A stretch of 64,000 nt of DNA, taken from NCBI RefSeq assembly GCF_030272615.1, contig NC_081406.1, positions 260,017,386 to 260,081,385 on the forward strand. Reading direction: 5' to 3'. Made by a program: the position numbers and the translations under genes. This DNA is from Cryptomeria japonica. Its lineage: Eukaryota > Streptophyta > Pinopsida > Cupressales > Cupressaceae. Within the stretch, counting starts at the first letter, position 1; each line of letters opens with the position of its first letter. The notes under the pieces were generated by a model. That model was not told where the DNA came from and ran no database searches. It worked only from the letters and a program-made list of their open reading frames with translations. Of this stretch, positions 24,071 through 35,007 are shown piece by piece.

Positions 24071-25161
24071 CTAAGCCATCACCCATTTACAACACTTATG
24101 CTCACCTGCAAATTGGTTATGATGTATATGAACTTCGAGAGTATAATCTTGAGAAGACTCTAGATCATCTTGTATCATAGGAGGGTCCATTTGTGCCATT
24201 GTTGGCAGAAGAGAAGGCTTGGCCCATGAAACAAGATGTGCTATAGAAGGGAGAACTGTAGACTTATCTGTGAACACCTTTCCTCTTTTTTCTCTAGGAA
24301 CAATCAAAGGAATAGGAGTCCTCAAAGGATGAGAGATAGGTGCTAGAGGTAAAGGTAAAGTACATGAAGAATGCTTACCCTTTCCATATAGAGAAAGGGA
24401 AGGGATGTTTGGAGGGATGTGAAGCTCAAAGGGTGGGAAATACTTAGAATTTGACAATGTATGTGATAGTCAAAGGAATAGAAGATATCACTAGAGGTTG
24501 TATCATCTTTAGAGGATGGGGAGGTTTACCCTAAATAATATGCTTGCCCTTAACTTTTAACAAAAAAGGAGTTGAAGATGAAGCATGCAATTGTACAAGA
24601 GGAGATGAAGATGGAGAAGCAAATACAAGAGGAGCTAAAGAAATAATGGGTTGGACCAACTTAGGTGCTAAATTCTTGATCTTATACTTGAAATATGCCT
24701 TATAAAACAAATCTACATGGGGTAGCATGGGTTCAATTGGAGTAGGCAAGAAATAATCAAGAGAAAATCCCCCACATGACACCAATGTCTTATATCCATT
24801 ATCATGGGTAGTATGCATGATGCCCTCATGAGGAAACTTTAAACATATGTGCATGACTAAGCATATTGCATCCATAGAAACCAACCACAACATGCCTAGC
24901 TTCACCCAGAATAAGTTAGACTCAAGAATGACAACAAATGTGCTAGAAACTACCTTAGGTCCCACAAGGACCAAAGAGACCATCATGTGTAAGAATGGTG
25001 GCCTTATATTCATGATATTTTGACCTATCTAGTCCACTGATGAAGAGGGCATCCTTCATGATCACATCGAATCCATAAGACGGATCAACCATAACACCTA
25101 TGATAGTATTACCATAAATCTGAGCATGCATGTATGGAGGAGCAGGATCTCCATAATACAA
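24071..25161 (-). pseudogene. Old Ty3-like protease-region relic
   Basis: Minus-strand translation of 25161-24955 contains GVMVDPSYGFDVI, and 25013-24531 contains WVKLGMLWLVSMDAI followed by CLKFPHEGIMHTTHDN. These match, in order, GVLIDPSCMVNVI, RVKLGYPWLSSMKAI and CLKFPHNGEIVTINH of the intact 1115-residue ORF at 29643-32990. The two pieces overlap in different frames, so there is at least one frameshift. Further left, 24457-24071 is a Pro/Ser-rich stretch (PPFELHIPPNIPSLSLYGKG) like the Pro-rich tail of that ORF. No reverse transcriptase or integrase is seen. This is an older, diverged relative of the young Gag-only element, on the opposite strand. Confidence 0.8.
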
Positions 25162-25344
25162 TGAGTCATTAGGTGTGAATGATATGTTAGGAATTCTAGC
25201 CTTCTAGCGTAGGAGAGAAATCAAAGTGATGGTAATCATGTTGACATATGGATTGTCAATCAATGGAGGACAAGATGATATAGAAATAAAGTTAGAAAAT
25301 GATCATTATAGATCTATAACTCACTATTTGTTTTATCAACAAAC

Positions 25345-26278
25345 TTATTTGATTTTTGTTTTCTGCTCCTGACCTAGATGGTATTATTACCTATGTGGTC
25401 TTGGACTATATGTCTTAGACACACACATCACTCAGTATCATGGCCAGGAACATGGTGATATTGATAGAGCTTTGATCCATTATATCAACGAGGGTATGGT
25501 CTATTGTCTGGGAGTGGTAGGTTCTCGAGAAGGATCACTAGGTTATCTTTTAATAACTATTGAGCCACACTTAAATAGTTTAGTAAACACCCAATTGCAT
25601 TGAGGCTCCTGTGTGCTCTTCTTAGTTGCTTGAGGGTGTTTGTTGGTAATCCATGAATGTATTGAAAAGCTTAGAAAAGGAAGGATACATGTTCAAGGAA
25701 ACTGTGTCCCTTAGCATCAGCTGCACCCTACTGATGAACATCCTCTGGAGATCACCATCAAGCAAGGCATAAGAGATCTTAGAAGATATATATTGATATA
25801 TACAAATAAAATCTATAAGTTTCTCACTAGGTTGTTTCCTATAATGAACAAGTTCAGTGATAGTGAGTCCCTTGCTACCAATGTTAGATTGTAACTACTG
25901 GAGAAATAGATCCATCAATTAATCAAAAGTCTGAATATGATAATTGGGTAAAATACTATAATTATAGCATGGTCCCTTTGAGAAGCTAAGATAATAGCTT
26001 GACCAAAATATAACACTGATGATTAAAACCATTGTATAGAGTGGTAAAAAAATTTATGTGTACAGTTGAGGATCACCATCACCATTATGTATATCAAATT
26101 TAGGAATCTCAATCCCTTTGGGTAGAGGAATATTAAGGATATACAAAGTGAGAAAGCGACAACAATAGTATGGAGGAAGTGATGATTGATTAGCAACATT
26201 AGTAATGTTATAAATTTGTTGTTGTAACTTCCCCATATTTTGCAATATGGTACTAAGTATCGGATTTCTAGGTGGATG
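25345..26278 (-). pseudogene. Old Ty3-like gag relic, copy A of a tandem duplication
   Basis: Read on the minus strand it gives a knuckle-like YQYHHVPGHDTE near 25425, a capsid-like NIGSKGLTITELVHYRKQP with QPSEKLIDFICIY near 25850, and KGIEIPKFDIHNGDGDPQLY at 26245-26054. These correspond to the knuckle (FCHFHRQPGHDTEKC), NNISPKVTLIDLMH and HVEIPHLELYNGKGDPLTH of the ORF at 29643-32990. Stops and frameshifts are frequent. The segment is repeated directly to its right. Confidence 0.8.
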
Positions 26279-26298
26279 GTGTTAAATAATGAATATTT

Positions 26299-27148
26299 TT
26301 GTTTTTTTCCCCTGACCTAGATGGTATCATTATCTATGTGGTCTTGGACTATATGTCTTAGACACATACATTGCTTAGTATCATGGCCAGGCACATGGTG
26401 ATATTTATAGAACTTCGATCCATTATATCAACGAGGGTATGGTCTATTGTTTGGGAGTGGTCAGTTTTCGAGAAGGATCACTAGGTTATCTTTTAATATA
26501 ACTTTTGAAGAACACTTAAATAGTTTAGTAAACACCCAATTGCATTGAGGCTCATGTGTGCTCTTCTTAGTTTCTCTAGGGATTGTTATCACATTTGATA
26601 TTGTTTTATTTTTCCTAGAACCGCCCAAGCAAGACACAACTCTCCAAAGTTATCAACATTAATTCAAAACAAAAGCTTTAAATTGAGTCAATGTGTGTTG
26701 ATAATCCATGAGTGTAGTGCAATGATTAGAAAAGGAAGGATACTTGTTCAAGGAAAATTTCTCCCTCAGTGTTAGTTGAAGGTTCTTGATGAACATCCTC
26801 TAGAGATCACCATTAGGTAATGCATACGAGATCTTATAAGATATATATGGATATCTACAAATGAAATCTATAAGTTTCTCATTAGGTTATTTCCTACAAT
26901 GAACAAGGTCAGTGATAGTGAGTCCCTTGCTACCAGTGTTAGCTTGGAACTACTGGAGAAATAGATCCATCAATTAATCAAAAGTATGAATATGATAATT
27001 AGGTAAAACACTATACAATTCTAGCACAATCACTTTAAGAAGTTGAGAGAATAGCTTGACCAAAATGTAACACTAATGATTAAAACCATTGTACAAAGTG
27101 GTAACAAAATTTATGTGTAATTTAGGATCACCATCACCAAATTATATA
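26299..27148 (-). pseudogene. Old Ty3-like gag relic, copy B (left part)
   Basis: A direct duplicate of 25345-26278 starting at the same 'CCCTGACCTAGATGG' sequence. The knuckle is better kept here (minus-strand YHHVPGHDTKQC near 26390). About 130 bp near 26580-26700 is present here but absent from copy A. Copy B stops at 27148, where the young element is inserted, and continues at 35003. Confidence 0.8.
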
Positions 27149-28369
27149 TGTAGCGTCCTAAAATTGTGACACTTGCAATTTCGACTGCATTTCGGTCTTC
27201 ACGATGGCGACGCAACACGCAACCTGAATGGAGACCCCAAAACTTGCTCACGACACTGAAAACTGCATTTTTCAAGCACCTTGGCCTGAACCTCCTTGCA
27301 CCCCACTGTCCTGGAGGTGGGACCAGAGCGCCCAGTGGCGCCCAGCGCCCCGGTCCCTGGGTCCTATTTTGGGCCCGGTTTCCTAAGTGATATCAGGTCT
27401 TTTTTATTGCAATTTGGAAATATACTTCCCTGGTCGGCCTAAGGTCGGGAAAATCAGTCTATCAGCCCTAATTGACAAGTATATAAACTACATTTTTCTC
27501 TCTCATTTGGCATGAGGAGGATATGTGTACAAAGGCGTGGAAACTATACTCAAGCATTCAAGCATTCAAGCATTCCTTCAAGCAATTGATCATTCCAAGT
27601 CTCCATTCAAGGCCAAGTGTTGCATTCAAGTCAAGGATTCAACCATTGAAGAGGAGATCACTTATTACATGCTACTACAACATACAACATACAACATCTA
27701 AACCTTCGCACATAAGGATACCAACATCCTTAGAACAAGGTATTAGTACTTGTTTTACATTACAGTCATTTACATTTACAACTCTTGCTCATTTCTTGGT
27801 TAATTCCAAAACCGGGGTTTGACCTAAAGGCAAACCCCTAATCCCTAACCCCCCATCGTCTTCGCTTTTCTATGTGTAGGTTGCAGGTACGCGGCTGAGA
27901 TTGAAGATCTGGAATCCTCGTGCAGAGACAAACAGATCCCCCTTCGTTTCGCGGATTTTTCGGAGGACCGTGGCGCCGGGCGCCATCGTCCCGACAACTT
28001 TTTCTCAAATTTGCAGGACAGCGCCGTATCGACATTCTACTACTAATTCCAGGTCCGCAGCTTCATCCTATAACCTAAACTCAGTTTATAAGCAAATCTT
28101 TATGACTTTCTATGCATCCTTAGCTTAATTTCCTTAATCAATATTCTTTACAAAAGAGGGTAGCTTTGCTTTCCAAACCCTTGAAATTCATTTAGCATCC
28201 AATCTTACATTGTGTGGGATTGAATCTTATGAGTTTCAACCCCTCTTTTGAATGTAAAGTCTTCCCCCTAAGTGAAAACCCATCGAATCCTAGCGAACCT
28301 CCCTTCTCTCTCCTCGGAGTTAGAAGAGGGGAGAACAACTAGGGTTCGACCGCGATTTTCCGCTTTACA
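27149..28369 (+). repeat. 5' LTR of the Gag-only element
   Basis: 1221 bp with a TATA box (TATATAAAC) at about 27480-27488, followed by a run of 'CATTCAAG' repeats near 27553-27580. The GC-rich 'GGCGCCCAGCGCC' region near 27330-27360 is about 54 bp shorter than in the 3' LTR, which has additional units. Short open frames here are not genes. Confidence 0.93.
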
Positions 28370-29642
28370 TTTTGGTGAACTCGACGTGAACATCCTTTCT
28401 GATTTTTCATGCCTAGATCTGAAAATTGGATTCCTTGATTACATTTCCATGTTTGATCTTTTGCAAAATTTTAGAGGTTAATTGCATAAAAACCCTAAAT
28501 TTTCTTTTTAAGCAATTAAACTTGTGAAATGTTTAATTATTAATGCTTGCTTTAGATCTGCTTTTCTATTATAAATTATCAATTCATATCTGTACTTTAA
28601 TTTTGAAAATTAAGTGGTTAAATGTCAAAACCCTAATTTTTGAAACCCTCTTAATTCAACCTTTGTCCGACAATTTGACCGATCAAAACATCTCCAAATC
28701 AGCTGTAACTTTGGATTCTGCAATAAAATCACAATATCTTTCATCCCTGAAAATTTGGAAAAAAGTTGCGAGGACCGTGTTGCACTCCGAGCGCCATCGT
28801 CCCCGACATTTTTTCCAAAATTTCGGGAGCGAGATCTTGCTGTATTTTCCTGCTAAAATCCAGAATTTTGGCTGATTTTGTCAATTATAACACTTTCAAA
28901 ATTATAGTCAAAGTTGGTCTTGTGATTGCTTGGTTTAAGGCTTCTAATCATTCAAAAATCATCGAAATTGAAATTTTGTGTCAAAATTGTGTTCTTACTG
29001 TCTTAAATCTGAAAATTGTGTTTGCATTCATTCGAAATTTCAGTGCTTTATTCAAATCCTTGCAATTTGTGACTTTTGAAATTAAGTGCTTAATTACAAC
29101 AACCTTGATTTCCGCTTTCAAAATTGAATTTTGCGTGAAATTGAGTCAATTTTTAAAATTCAAAATTTGCATTGCTCTTGACATTCCCTCTAAAATCATA
29201 AAATTCAAAATTTCAGTTTCCCTCTCTTTTTCAAAATTCAAATTTTGCATTTTTCGACAATCTTGATAGGGTTCAATTTTGAGATTGCAACTTTAATTTG
29301 GCCTATCTACAGATCGTAAAGTCACTCAATTTTTTCAGATTAGCTCTAAAATCATCATACCTTTCATCCCTGCAAATTTCGAAAAAAGTTGCAAGGACCG
29401 TGTTGCACTCCGAGCGCCACGGTCCCGGACATTTTTTCCGAAATTTCGGGAGACTGTTGTGATTGCATTTAACAGCTTAAATCTGGAAGATTGGCTGTTT
29501 TTACTGAAAATTGCTACCTCTAAGATCAAAATCTTTTCTCTCTCTCTAGTGCATGAGTTTTACAACAATAAGCCCTACTTACACTATTCCCGTTAGATGA
29601 AGCCGTAGAATTAAGTCTTTCCAAGGTTTAACTACTGAGGAG
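28370..29642 (+). other. Leader of the Gag-only element with a repeated motif
   Basis: Non-coding leader, AT-rich with many 'AAAATTCAAAATTT'-like words. A GC-rich block ('GAGGACCGTG', 'CACTCCGAGCGCCA', 'GTCCC.GACATTTTTTCC') occurs near 28735-28830 and again near 29360-29455, and a diverged version sits in each LTR (about 27945-28020 and 34578-34653). Directly after the LTR, 'TTTGGTGAACTCGACG' is the candidate primer-binding site. I do not recognise the tRNA. Confidence 0.65.
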
Positions 29643-32600
29643 ATGGAACCTAATTTGAGTAGCCTTTTTAACGAGGACACGGGTAATTCCTCTAATCCTC
29701 CTAATGATGAAGAAGCTCTCCATGAAGTTTCTGTTGAACAACTTTCCAAATTGGATAACCAATTTGACGATTTTCACCAGTGGATGTCTCATGAGTATCC
29801 CGATAGTCAAGCTCTTCCTTTAATTGAGGGTCTAAAACGCATGCTTCAAAGTGATAAGAATGGAATTGATGTTTTGCGTGGTATTGCACACATTGTGGAT
29901 TCGAATGTGATGCCTATGAAGAGTTGTGCTGAATCTTTAGGTTATACACAACCTCCTACACAAGTCAATCATTCTATTCCTTTGACAACTCCTATTGCTA
30001 GTATACCTACCTTTACATCAAACATAATGGCTACCTCTATACAAGACATTCCTCCTGTGATTACCAGTCATGGGGGCAATCCTCCTTCTTCAATTAATCC
30101 TCTTCCTTCATTCAATCCAACTTCTTCGTACATTCCTTCAATGAGTGTTCCTATTACATCTTCACAAATGAACATGATGCAAGGGGGCAATTCATTTAAC
30201 CATTCCATTCCTCCTTGTAGTGTTCCTCCTATCCAATCATCCCCTATGGTTGACTATCATAGGGTCCCACCACCTTACTCTTTACCCTCTTTCAATAACA
30301 TCACACCTCCATCTCAATCTAACACACCTAATATGAACTCTTCGACTGAAGCTACCATTAATAATCTTGCACAGGCTGTCTCTTCTTTACAGCAACAAAT
30401 TGCCTCTATGAATCAATCTAAGTTTAGTGTGCCCACATTTGATGTTGCGAGCCCACTTTCTCTTGACATTGTTCGAGCTATCCCTCCTAAGCATGTTGAA
30501 ATCCCGCATCTGGAGCTTTATAATGGTAAAGGAGATCCTCTAACACATGTTAAGACTTTTCAAACAATTTGTACTGATTTTGCTTACGACCCAAGGTTGC
30601 TTGCGAAACTATTCACTAGAACATTAAGAGACAAAGCCCTACAATGGTATTGCTCGTTGCCTTCTTATTCTATTACTTCTTTTGAACAACTTGCAAATGC
30701 TTTCATTCAACAATTTCAAAACAATATAAGTCCTAAAGTTACTTTGATTGATTTAATGCATTGTAAACAAGGTGTTAAAGAAAAAGTGACTGATTTCATT
30801 GGTAGATATAAGCATTTGTATGCTCAAATTTCTTTTCCAGTGCCTGATAATGATATTCAAAGAATCTTTATTTCTAATTTGCAAAAAGATATTCGAGACA
30901 AACTTCTGTTTTCTGAGTTTACTTCTTTCCAACAGTTGTGTGCCACTCTTCACAATTATCAACTGACTGTGAGTCAAATGGAACAATCACATCCTATGGC
31001 TCCGAGTGATAAGGGTGATAGCAGTCAACAACCATTTGGGAAGTTTAAACCAAATAGAGATTCCATCAAATTCAATGAAAACATCATCAACAACAATGTG
31101 AATGCAGCATCAGGTGTGCCTCCCATTTCTAAATTTTTCAGGAAAGAAAGAAAGTATACTCCTTTGAATGAATCATTGCATGATATTATGAATAAGTTAT
31201 TGGGACAAAATGTGCTTACTCTTCCTCCTGTACGACAAATTGATCCTGCAAAGATTACTTCACCTTATTTTGATCACAAAGCTTTTTGTCATTTTCATCG
31301 TCAGCCTGGGCATGATACTGAAAAATGTTTTTCTTTAAAGGGTAAAATTCAAGATTTGATTGATAATAATACTATTTCTGTTTCTGGAGTGAATAATAAA
31401 GGCAACACATCTGTAGCTCCTCCTAACCAAAATCTTCAGATTTTTACTGATCCATTACCTTCTCATACCTCTCATACCTCTAATGTGATTGAGGCTAATG
31501 ATTCCTCTTTCTCATCTGATGGTCTTGTGTCTATGACTCTGAATGTGATTAACTTTGTAGAGCAGCAAGAAATCCCTAAAGAACCTTCCATCACATTTGA
31601 TTCTAGCGAAACCATTAGAGCACCTGATGGTCCTTTATACATAGTTGCAAAAGTTAAGAATACACCTTGCCGTGGAGTGCTTATTGATCCTTCGTGCATG
31701 GTTAATGTTATTACTGAAGAATTTCTTTTTACTTTGCAATTGAATCAAATGATCTATGACAAAACAGATGTGATTGTGAAACTATTTGATGCATTTTCTT
31801 CTCCTGCAATTGGTTCTATTACATTGCCTATTGAGGTCCATAATAAATCTCTTGATGTGAACTTTGCTATTATTCCTTCTTCCGAACAATTTCGTGTGAA
31901 GCTTGGCTATCCTTGGCTATCTTCCATGAAAGCTATTGCTTCTCCTATTCATAAGTGTTTGAAATTTCCCCATAATGGTGAAATTGTTACTATCAATCAT
32001 AGTCTCTTTAAACCAGCTGAAAGAACCTCTAGTGTTCCTATTGATTACTTTTGGCCTAAACAATTCCAATCTCTTCCTCCGCGAAGTGATCATCTTTTCA
32101 AATCTTATCAAAAGTGGAAAACAGATATGATCCTATCTCTAAGTGAACCTAGAACACCTAAACTTGACATTCCTATCATTCTTGAGAAGGAAATTCTTCC
32201 TTTGAAAGACAAAACTAATGTCTTTCCACAAGAAGATTCCCAACCCGTCCCCATGGATGTAACTATGTCTATGCCTAATAAATCTTCTAAGAGTAGATCT
32301 ATACCTCCTCGTCATGATGGACTTGGTCTTCTCCCTAAACCAAAAATTCCTCCTTTATATGGAGCAGTTCCTCCTCTTGCCTTTTATAGAGAGAAGAGAC
32401 CTTCTTCTTCTCCTATTATCCAGCCTAAGAGACCACAACCTAAACACCCAAGTGATAAGGATGAGAACATTCCTCCTCCTCAATCTTCTCCACTTCCTAC
32501 TAAGACTAGACGAAATCGTTCTGCACGTGAACGCCGGCGAAAGCGTCGTCTTAGAGCTCAAACTTTACAATCTCCAAAAACACCTTCAACAAGCATTATT

Positions 32601-32990
32601 CCATTTTCTCCTCAGCCGGATATTGAGCCTAAATCTCCTAAACATAAGATGCATGATGGTCTTGATCCTGTGCGAGTTAAAGATCCTATTTTTATAAATC
32701 TTGATGATGATATAGATGAAAATGTTATTCATGATGAAAATGTTACTCCTCTTGCTTCTGACAGTGAATATGAACTTGTTGATGTTGATAACCATTTATC
32801 TAATGAATTTTCAAAAGCACTTATCCTAGCTCCTAGACAAGAACAACGTGGCTTGGAACATGAACATAGCCCTTGTTTGGATCTTGTGATAGCTCCATCT
32901 GCTGTGTTGGATGTTCCTCCTCTAGCGTGTTCCCTGCCTTCCCGAAACATTGATCAGCAAGATCGGGGGGTAGATGACGTGCTAGACTAG
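29643..32990 (+). CDS. Gag-protease-like polyprotein of the Gag-only element
   Basis: An intact 1115-residue frame. Residues 1-285 are acidic then Pro/Ser/Thr-rich. About 287-441 is a retrotransposon Gag (capsid) domain (EIPHLELYNGKGDPLTHVKTF, ALQWYCSLPSYSITSFEQL). About 548-561 is a knuckle, C-x2-H-x4-H-x4-C (CHFHRQPGHDTEKC). About 664-790 is a retropepsin-like region, but the catalytic D-[ST]-G is D-P-S (GVLIDPSCMVNVI, about residue 681). The tail is Pro/Ser-rich, with a strongly basic run at about 955-974 (RRNRSARERRRKRRLR) that could bind RNA or act as a nuclear signal, and ends acidic. The product probably forms particles that package element RNA. The start ATG at 29643 follows the leader and is the first Met of the frame. 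No pol follows. Confidence 0.88.
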   Translation: MEPNLSSLFNEDTGNSSNPPNDEEALHEVSVEQLSKLDNQFDDFHQWMSHEYPDSQALPLIEGLKRMLQSDKNGIDVLRGIAHIVDSNVMPMKSCAESLGYTQPPTQVNHSIPLTTPIASIPTFTSNIMATSIQDIPPVITSHGGNPPSSINPLPSFNPTSSYIPSMSVPITSSQMNMMQGGNSFNHSIPPCSVPPIQSSPMVDYHRVPPPYSLPSFNNITPPSQSNTPNMNSSTEATINNLAQAVSSLQQQIASMNQSKFSVPTFDVASPLSLDIVRAIPPKHVEIPHLELYNGKGDPLTHVKTFQTICTDFAYDPRLLAKLFTRTLRDKALQWYCSLPSYSITSFEQLANAFIQQFQNNISPKVTLIDLMHCKQGVKEKVTDFIGRYKHLYAQISFPVPDNDIQRIFISNLQKDIRDKLLFSEFTSFQQLCATLHNYQLTVSQMEQSHPMAPSDKGDSSQQPFGKFKPNRDSIKFNENIINNNVNAASGVPPISKFFRKERKYTPLNESLHDIMNKLLGQNVLTLPPVRQIDPAKITSPYFDHKAFCHFHRQPGHDTEKCFSLKGKIQDLIDNNTISVSGVNNKGNTSVAPPNQNLQIFTDPLPSHTSHTSNVIEANDSSFSSDGLVSMTLNVINFVEQQEIPKEPSITFDSSETIRAPDGPLYIVAKVKNTPCRGVLIDPSCMVNVITEEFLFTLQLNQMIYDKTDVIVKLFDAFSSPAIGSITLPIEVHNKSLDVNFAIIPSSEQFRVKLGYPWLSSMKAIASPIHKCLKFPHNGEIVTINHSLFKPAERTSSVPIDYFWPKQFQSLPPRSDHLFKSYQKWKTDMILSLSEPRTPKLDIPIILEKEILPLKDKTNVFPQEDSQPVPMDVTMSMPNKSSKSRSIPPRHDGLGLLPKPKIPPLYGAVPPLAFYREKRPSSSPIIQPKRPQPKHPSDKDENIPPPQSSPLPTKTRRNRSARERRRKRRLRAQTLQSPKTPSTSIIPFSPQPDIEPKSPKHKMHDGLDPVRVKDPIFINLDDDIDENVIHDENVTPLASDSEYELVDVDNHLSNEFSKALILAPRQEQRGLEHEHSPCLDLVIAPSAVLDVPPLACSLPSRNIDQQDRGVDDVLD

Positions 32991-33732
32991 TTACATTAGC
33001 ATGGCAGATTCTCTCCCCCTCTCTTTTGTTACTTCTTCTATATGTTATTCTCATTCTTCTATTTGTTGTCCTTAGTGTTGTCTACTTGAGGACGATGCAA
33101 AGCATTGAGATCTCTTTGGTCTCTCTCATGTTGACTCAAAAGACACATGTGTTCCCTTCTTCTAGGTGACCTTCCTTGATTGGGGAATGAAGAACAATTA
33201 TTCATACATACATATGATATATACATGACTTATCATACAGCATACTGACCTCGAGGAAAGCGAAGTCACCTCGTGCTTTGTGTTTTGTGTCTATTATCCT
33301 TGGGTTTATCTTACACTTGGGGGCTAAATCCTTGCGATAACGTGCTCCTTTCCTTTCTCATTTCCTATGTGTATCACTACATTAAAACAATCACCCCCGT
33401 TGAGGCGTGTGCGATCGCTTTAACGTAGGGGGGCATACACCCTGTCTATCCTTTCAAAGATACTTGAAAATTTCTTGGCAAACTTAGCTTTGTCTTGAAA
33501 ATTTTTGGTATTTCTTTTACATGACTCATAGTGAGGGAACCTTACTACTGACAGTCATGGTTCTCCCTCGTGATCTTCCCTTTTACTTTGTCAATCGAAG
33601 TCATAAGATCCTTAGTCCACTGGGGGCTTGGTGTGTCTTGCCTCCTTGACGTGGTGAAAGTCTTTCAATGTTGTTTCCTTGTACTTTACCGGAAGTATGA
33701 GCATACATATTCCCACTAAAGTGGGGGCTAAA
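32991..33732 (+). other. 3' non-coding region with polypurine tracts
   Basis: No frame of note. The polypurine tract AAAGTGGGGGCTAAA (33718-33732) abuts the 3' LTR. Similar 'CTTGGGGGCTAAAT' and 'CCACTGGGGGCTTGG' words occur near 33316 and 33620, so the tract seems to have been multiplied. Confidence 0.75.
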
Positions 33733-35002
33733 TGTAGCGTCCTAAAATTGTGACACTTGCAATTTCGACTGCATTTCGGTCTTCACGATGGCGACGCAAC
33801 ACGCAACCTGAATGGAGACCCCAAAACTTGCTCACGACACTGAAAACTGCATTTTTCAAGCACCTTGGCCTGAACCTCCTTGCACCCCGCTGTCCCGGAG
33901 GTGGGACCAGAGCGCCCAGCACCCTGGTCCCTCAGGACCAGGGCGCCCAGCGCCTTGGTCCTCCAGAACCATGGCGCCCAGCGCCCCGGTCCCTGGGTCC
34001 TATTTTGGGCCCGGTTTCCTAAGTGATATCGGGTCTTTTTTATTGCAATTTGGAAATATACTTCCCTGGTCGGCCTAAGGTCGGGAAAATCAGTCTATCA
34101 GCCCTAATTGACAAGTATATAAACTACATTTTTCTCTCTCATTTGGCATGAGGAGGATATGTGTACAAAGGCGTGGAAACTATACTCAAGCATTCAAGCA
34201 TTCAAGCATTCCTTCAAGCAATTGATCATTCCAAGTCTCCATTCAAGGCTAAGTGTTGCATTCAAGTCAAGGATTCAACCATTGAAGAGGAGATCACTTA
34301 TTACATGCTACTACAACATACAACATACATCTAAACCTTCGCACATAAGGATACCAACATCCTTAGAACAAGGTATTAGTACTTGTTTTACATTACAGTC
34401 ATTTACATTTACAGCTCTTGCTCATTTCTTTGTTAATTCCAAAACCGGGGTTTGACCTAAAGGCAAACCCCTAATCCCTAACCCCCCATTGTCTTCGCTT
34501 TTCTGTGTGTAGGTTGCAGGTACGCGGCTGAGATTGAAGATCTGGAATCCTCGTGCAGAGACGAACAGATCCCCCTTCGTTTCGCGGATTTTTCGGAGGA
34601 CCGTGGCGTCGGGCGCCATCGTCCCGACAACTTTTTCTCAAATTTGCAGGACAGCGCCGTATCGACATTCTACTGCTAATTCCAGGTCCGCAGCTTCATC
34701 CTATAACCTAAACTCAGTTTATAAGCGAATCTTTATGACTTTCTATGCATCCTTAGCTTAATTTCCTTAATCAATATTCTTTACAAAAGAGGGTAGCTTT
34801 GCTTTCCAAACCCTTGAAATTCATTTAGCATCCAATCTTACATTGTGTGGGATTGAATCTTATGAGTTTCAACCCCTCTTTTGAATGTAAAGTCTTCCCC
34901 CTAAGTGAAAACCCATCGAATCCTAGCGAACCTCCCTTCTCTCTCCTCGGAGTTAGAAGAGGGGAGAACAACTAGGGTTCGACCGCGATTTTCCGCTTTA
35001 CA
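33733..35002 (+). repeat. 3' LTR of the Gag-only element
   Basis: 1270 bp, about 99% identical to the 5' LTR outside the length differences. Near 33915-33985 it has additional copies of 'GGCGCCCAGCGCC' alternating with 'GGTCC' words, an internal tandem expansion or contraction relative to the 5' LTR. Confidence 0.93.
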
Positions 35003-35007
35003 ATATA

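Larger units (their letters stand above)
27149..35002 (+). mobile_element. Young non-autonomous LTR element with a Gag-only ORF (TR-GAG-like)
   Basis: 7854 bp flanked by perfect 5-bp duplications ATATA (27144-27148 and 35003-35007). It is inserted in gag copy B of the older relic, and removing it rejoins that relic. LTRs are 27149-28369 and 33733-35002 (TGTAGCGTCC...CGCTTTACA). By eye they differ by about 12 substitutions, nearly all transitions, plus two length differences, so the insertion is recent. Between them lie a leader of about 1.27 kb, one intact ORF of 1115 codons and a 3' non-coding region of about 0.74 kb. No reverse transcriptase, RNase H or integrase can be found. Known TR-GAG elements share this plan and are mobilised by autonomous partners. 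That mechanism is inferred here. Confidence 0.88.

Noticed and set aside
28543-29266. Open frames of 110 and 166 residues in the leader of the Gag-only element
   Set aside because: Phe/Lys/Ile-rich products of AT-rich repeats, with no domain and no conserved start, in a position expected to be untranslated.
32314-32697. 127-residue frame inside the Gag-protease ORF
   Set aside because: Alternate-frame shadow of the intact 1115-residue frame.
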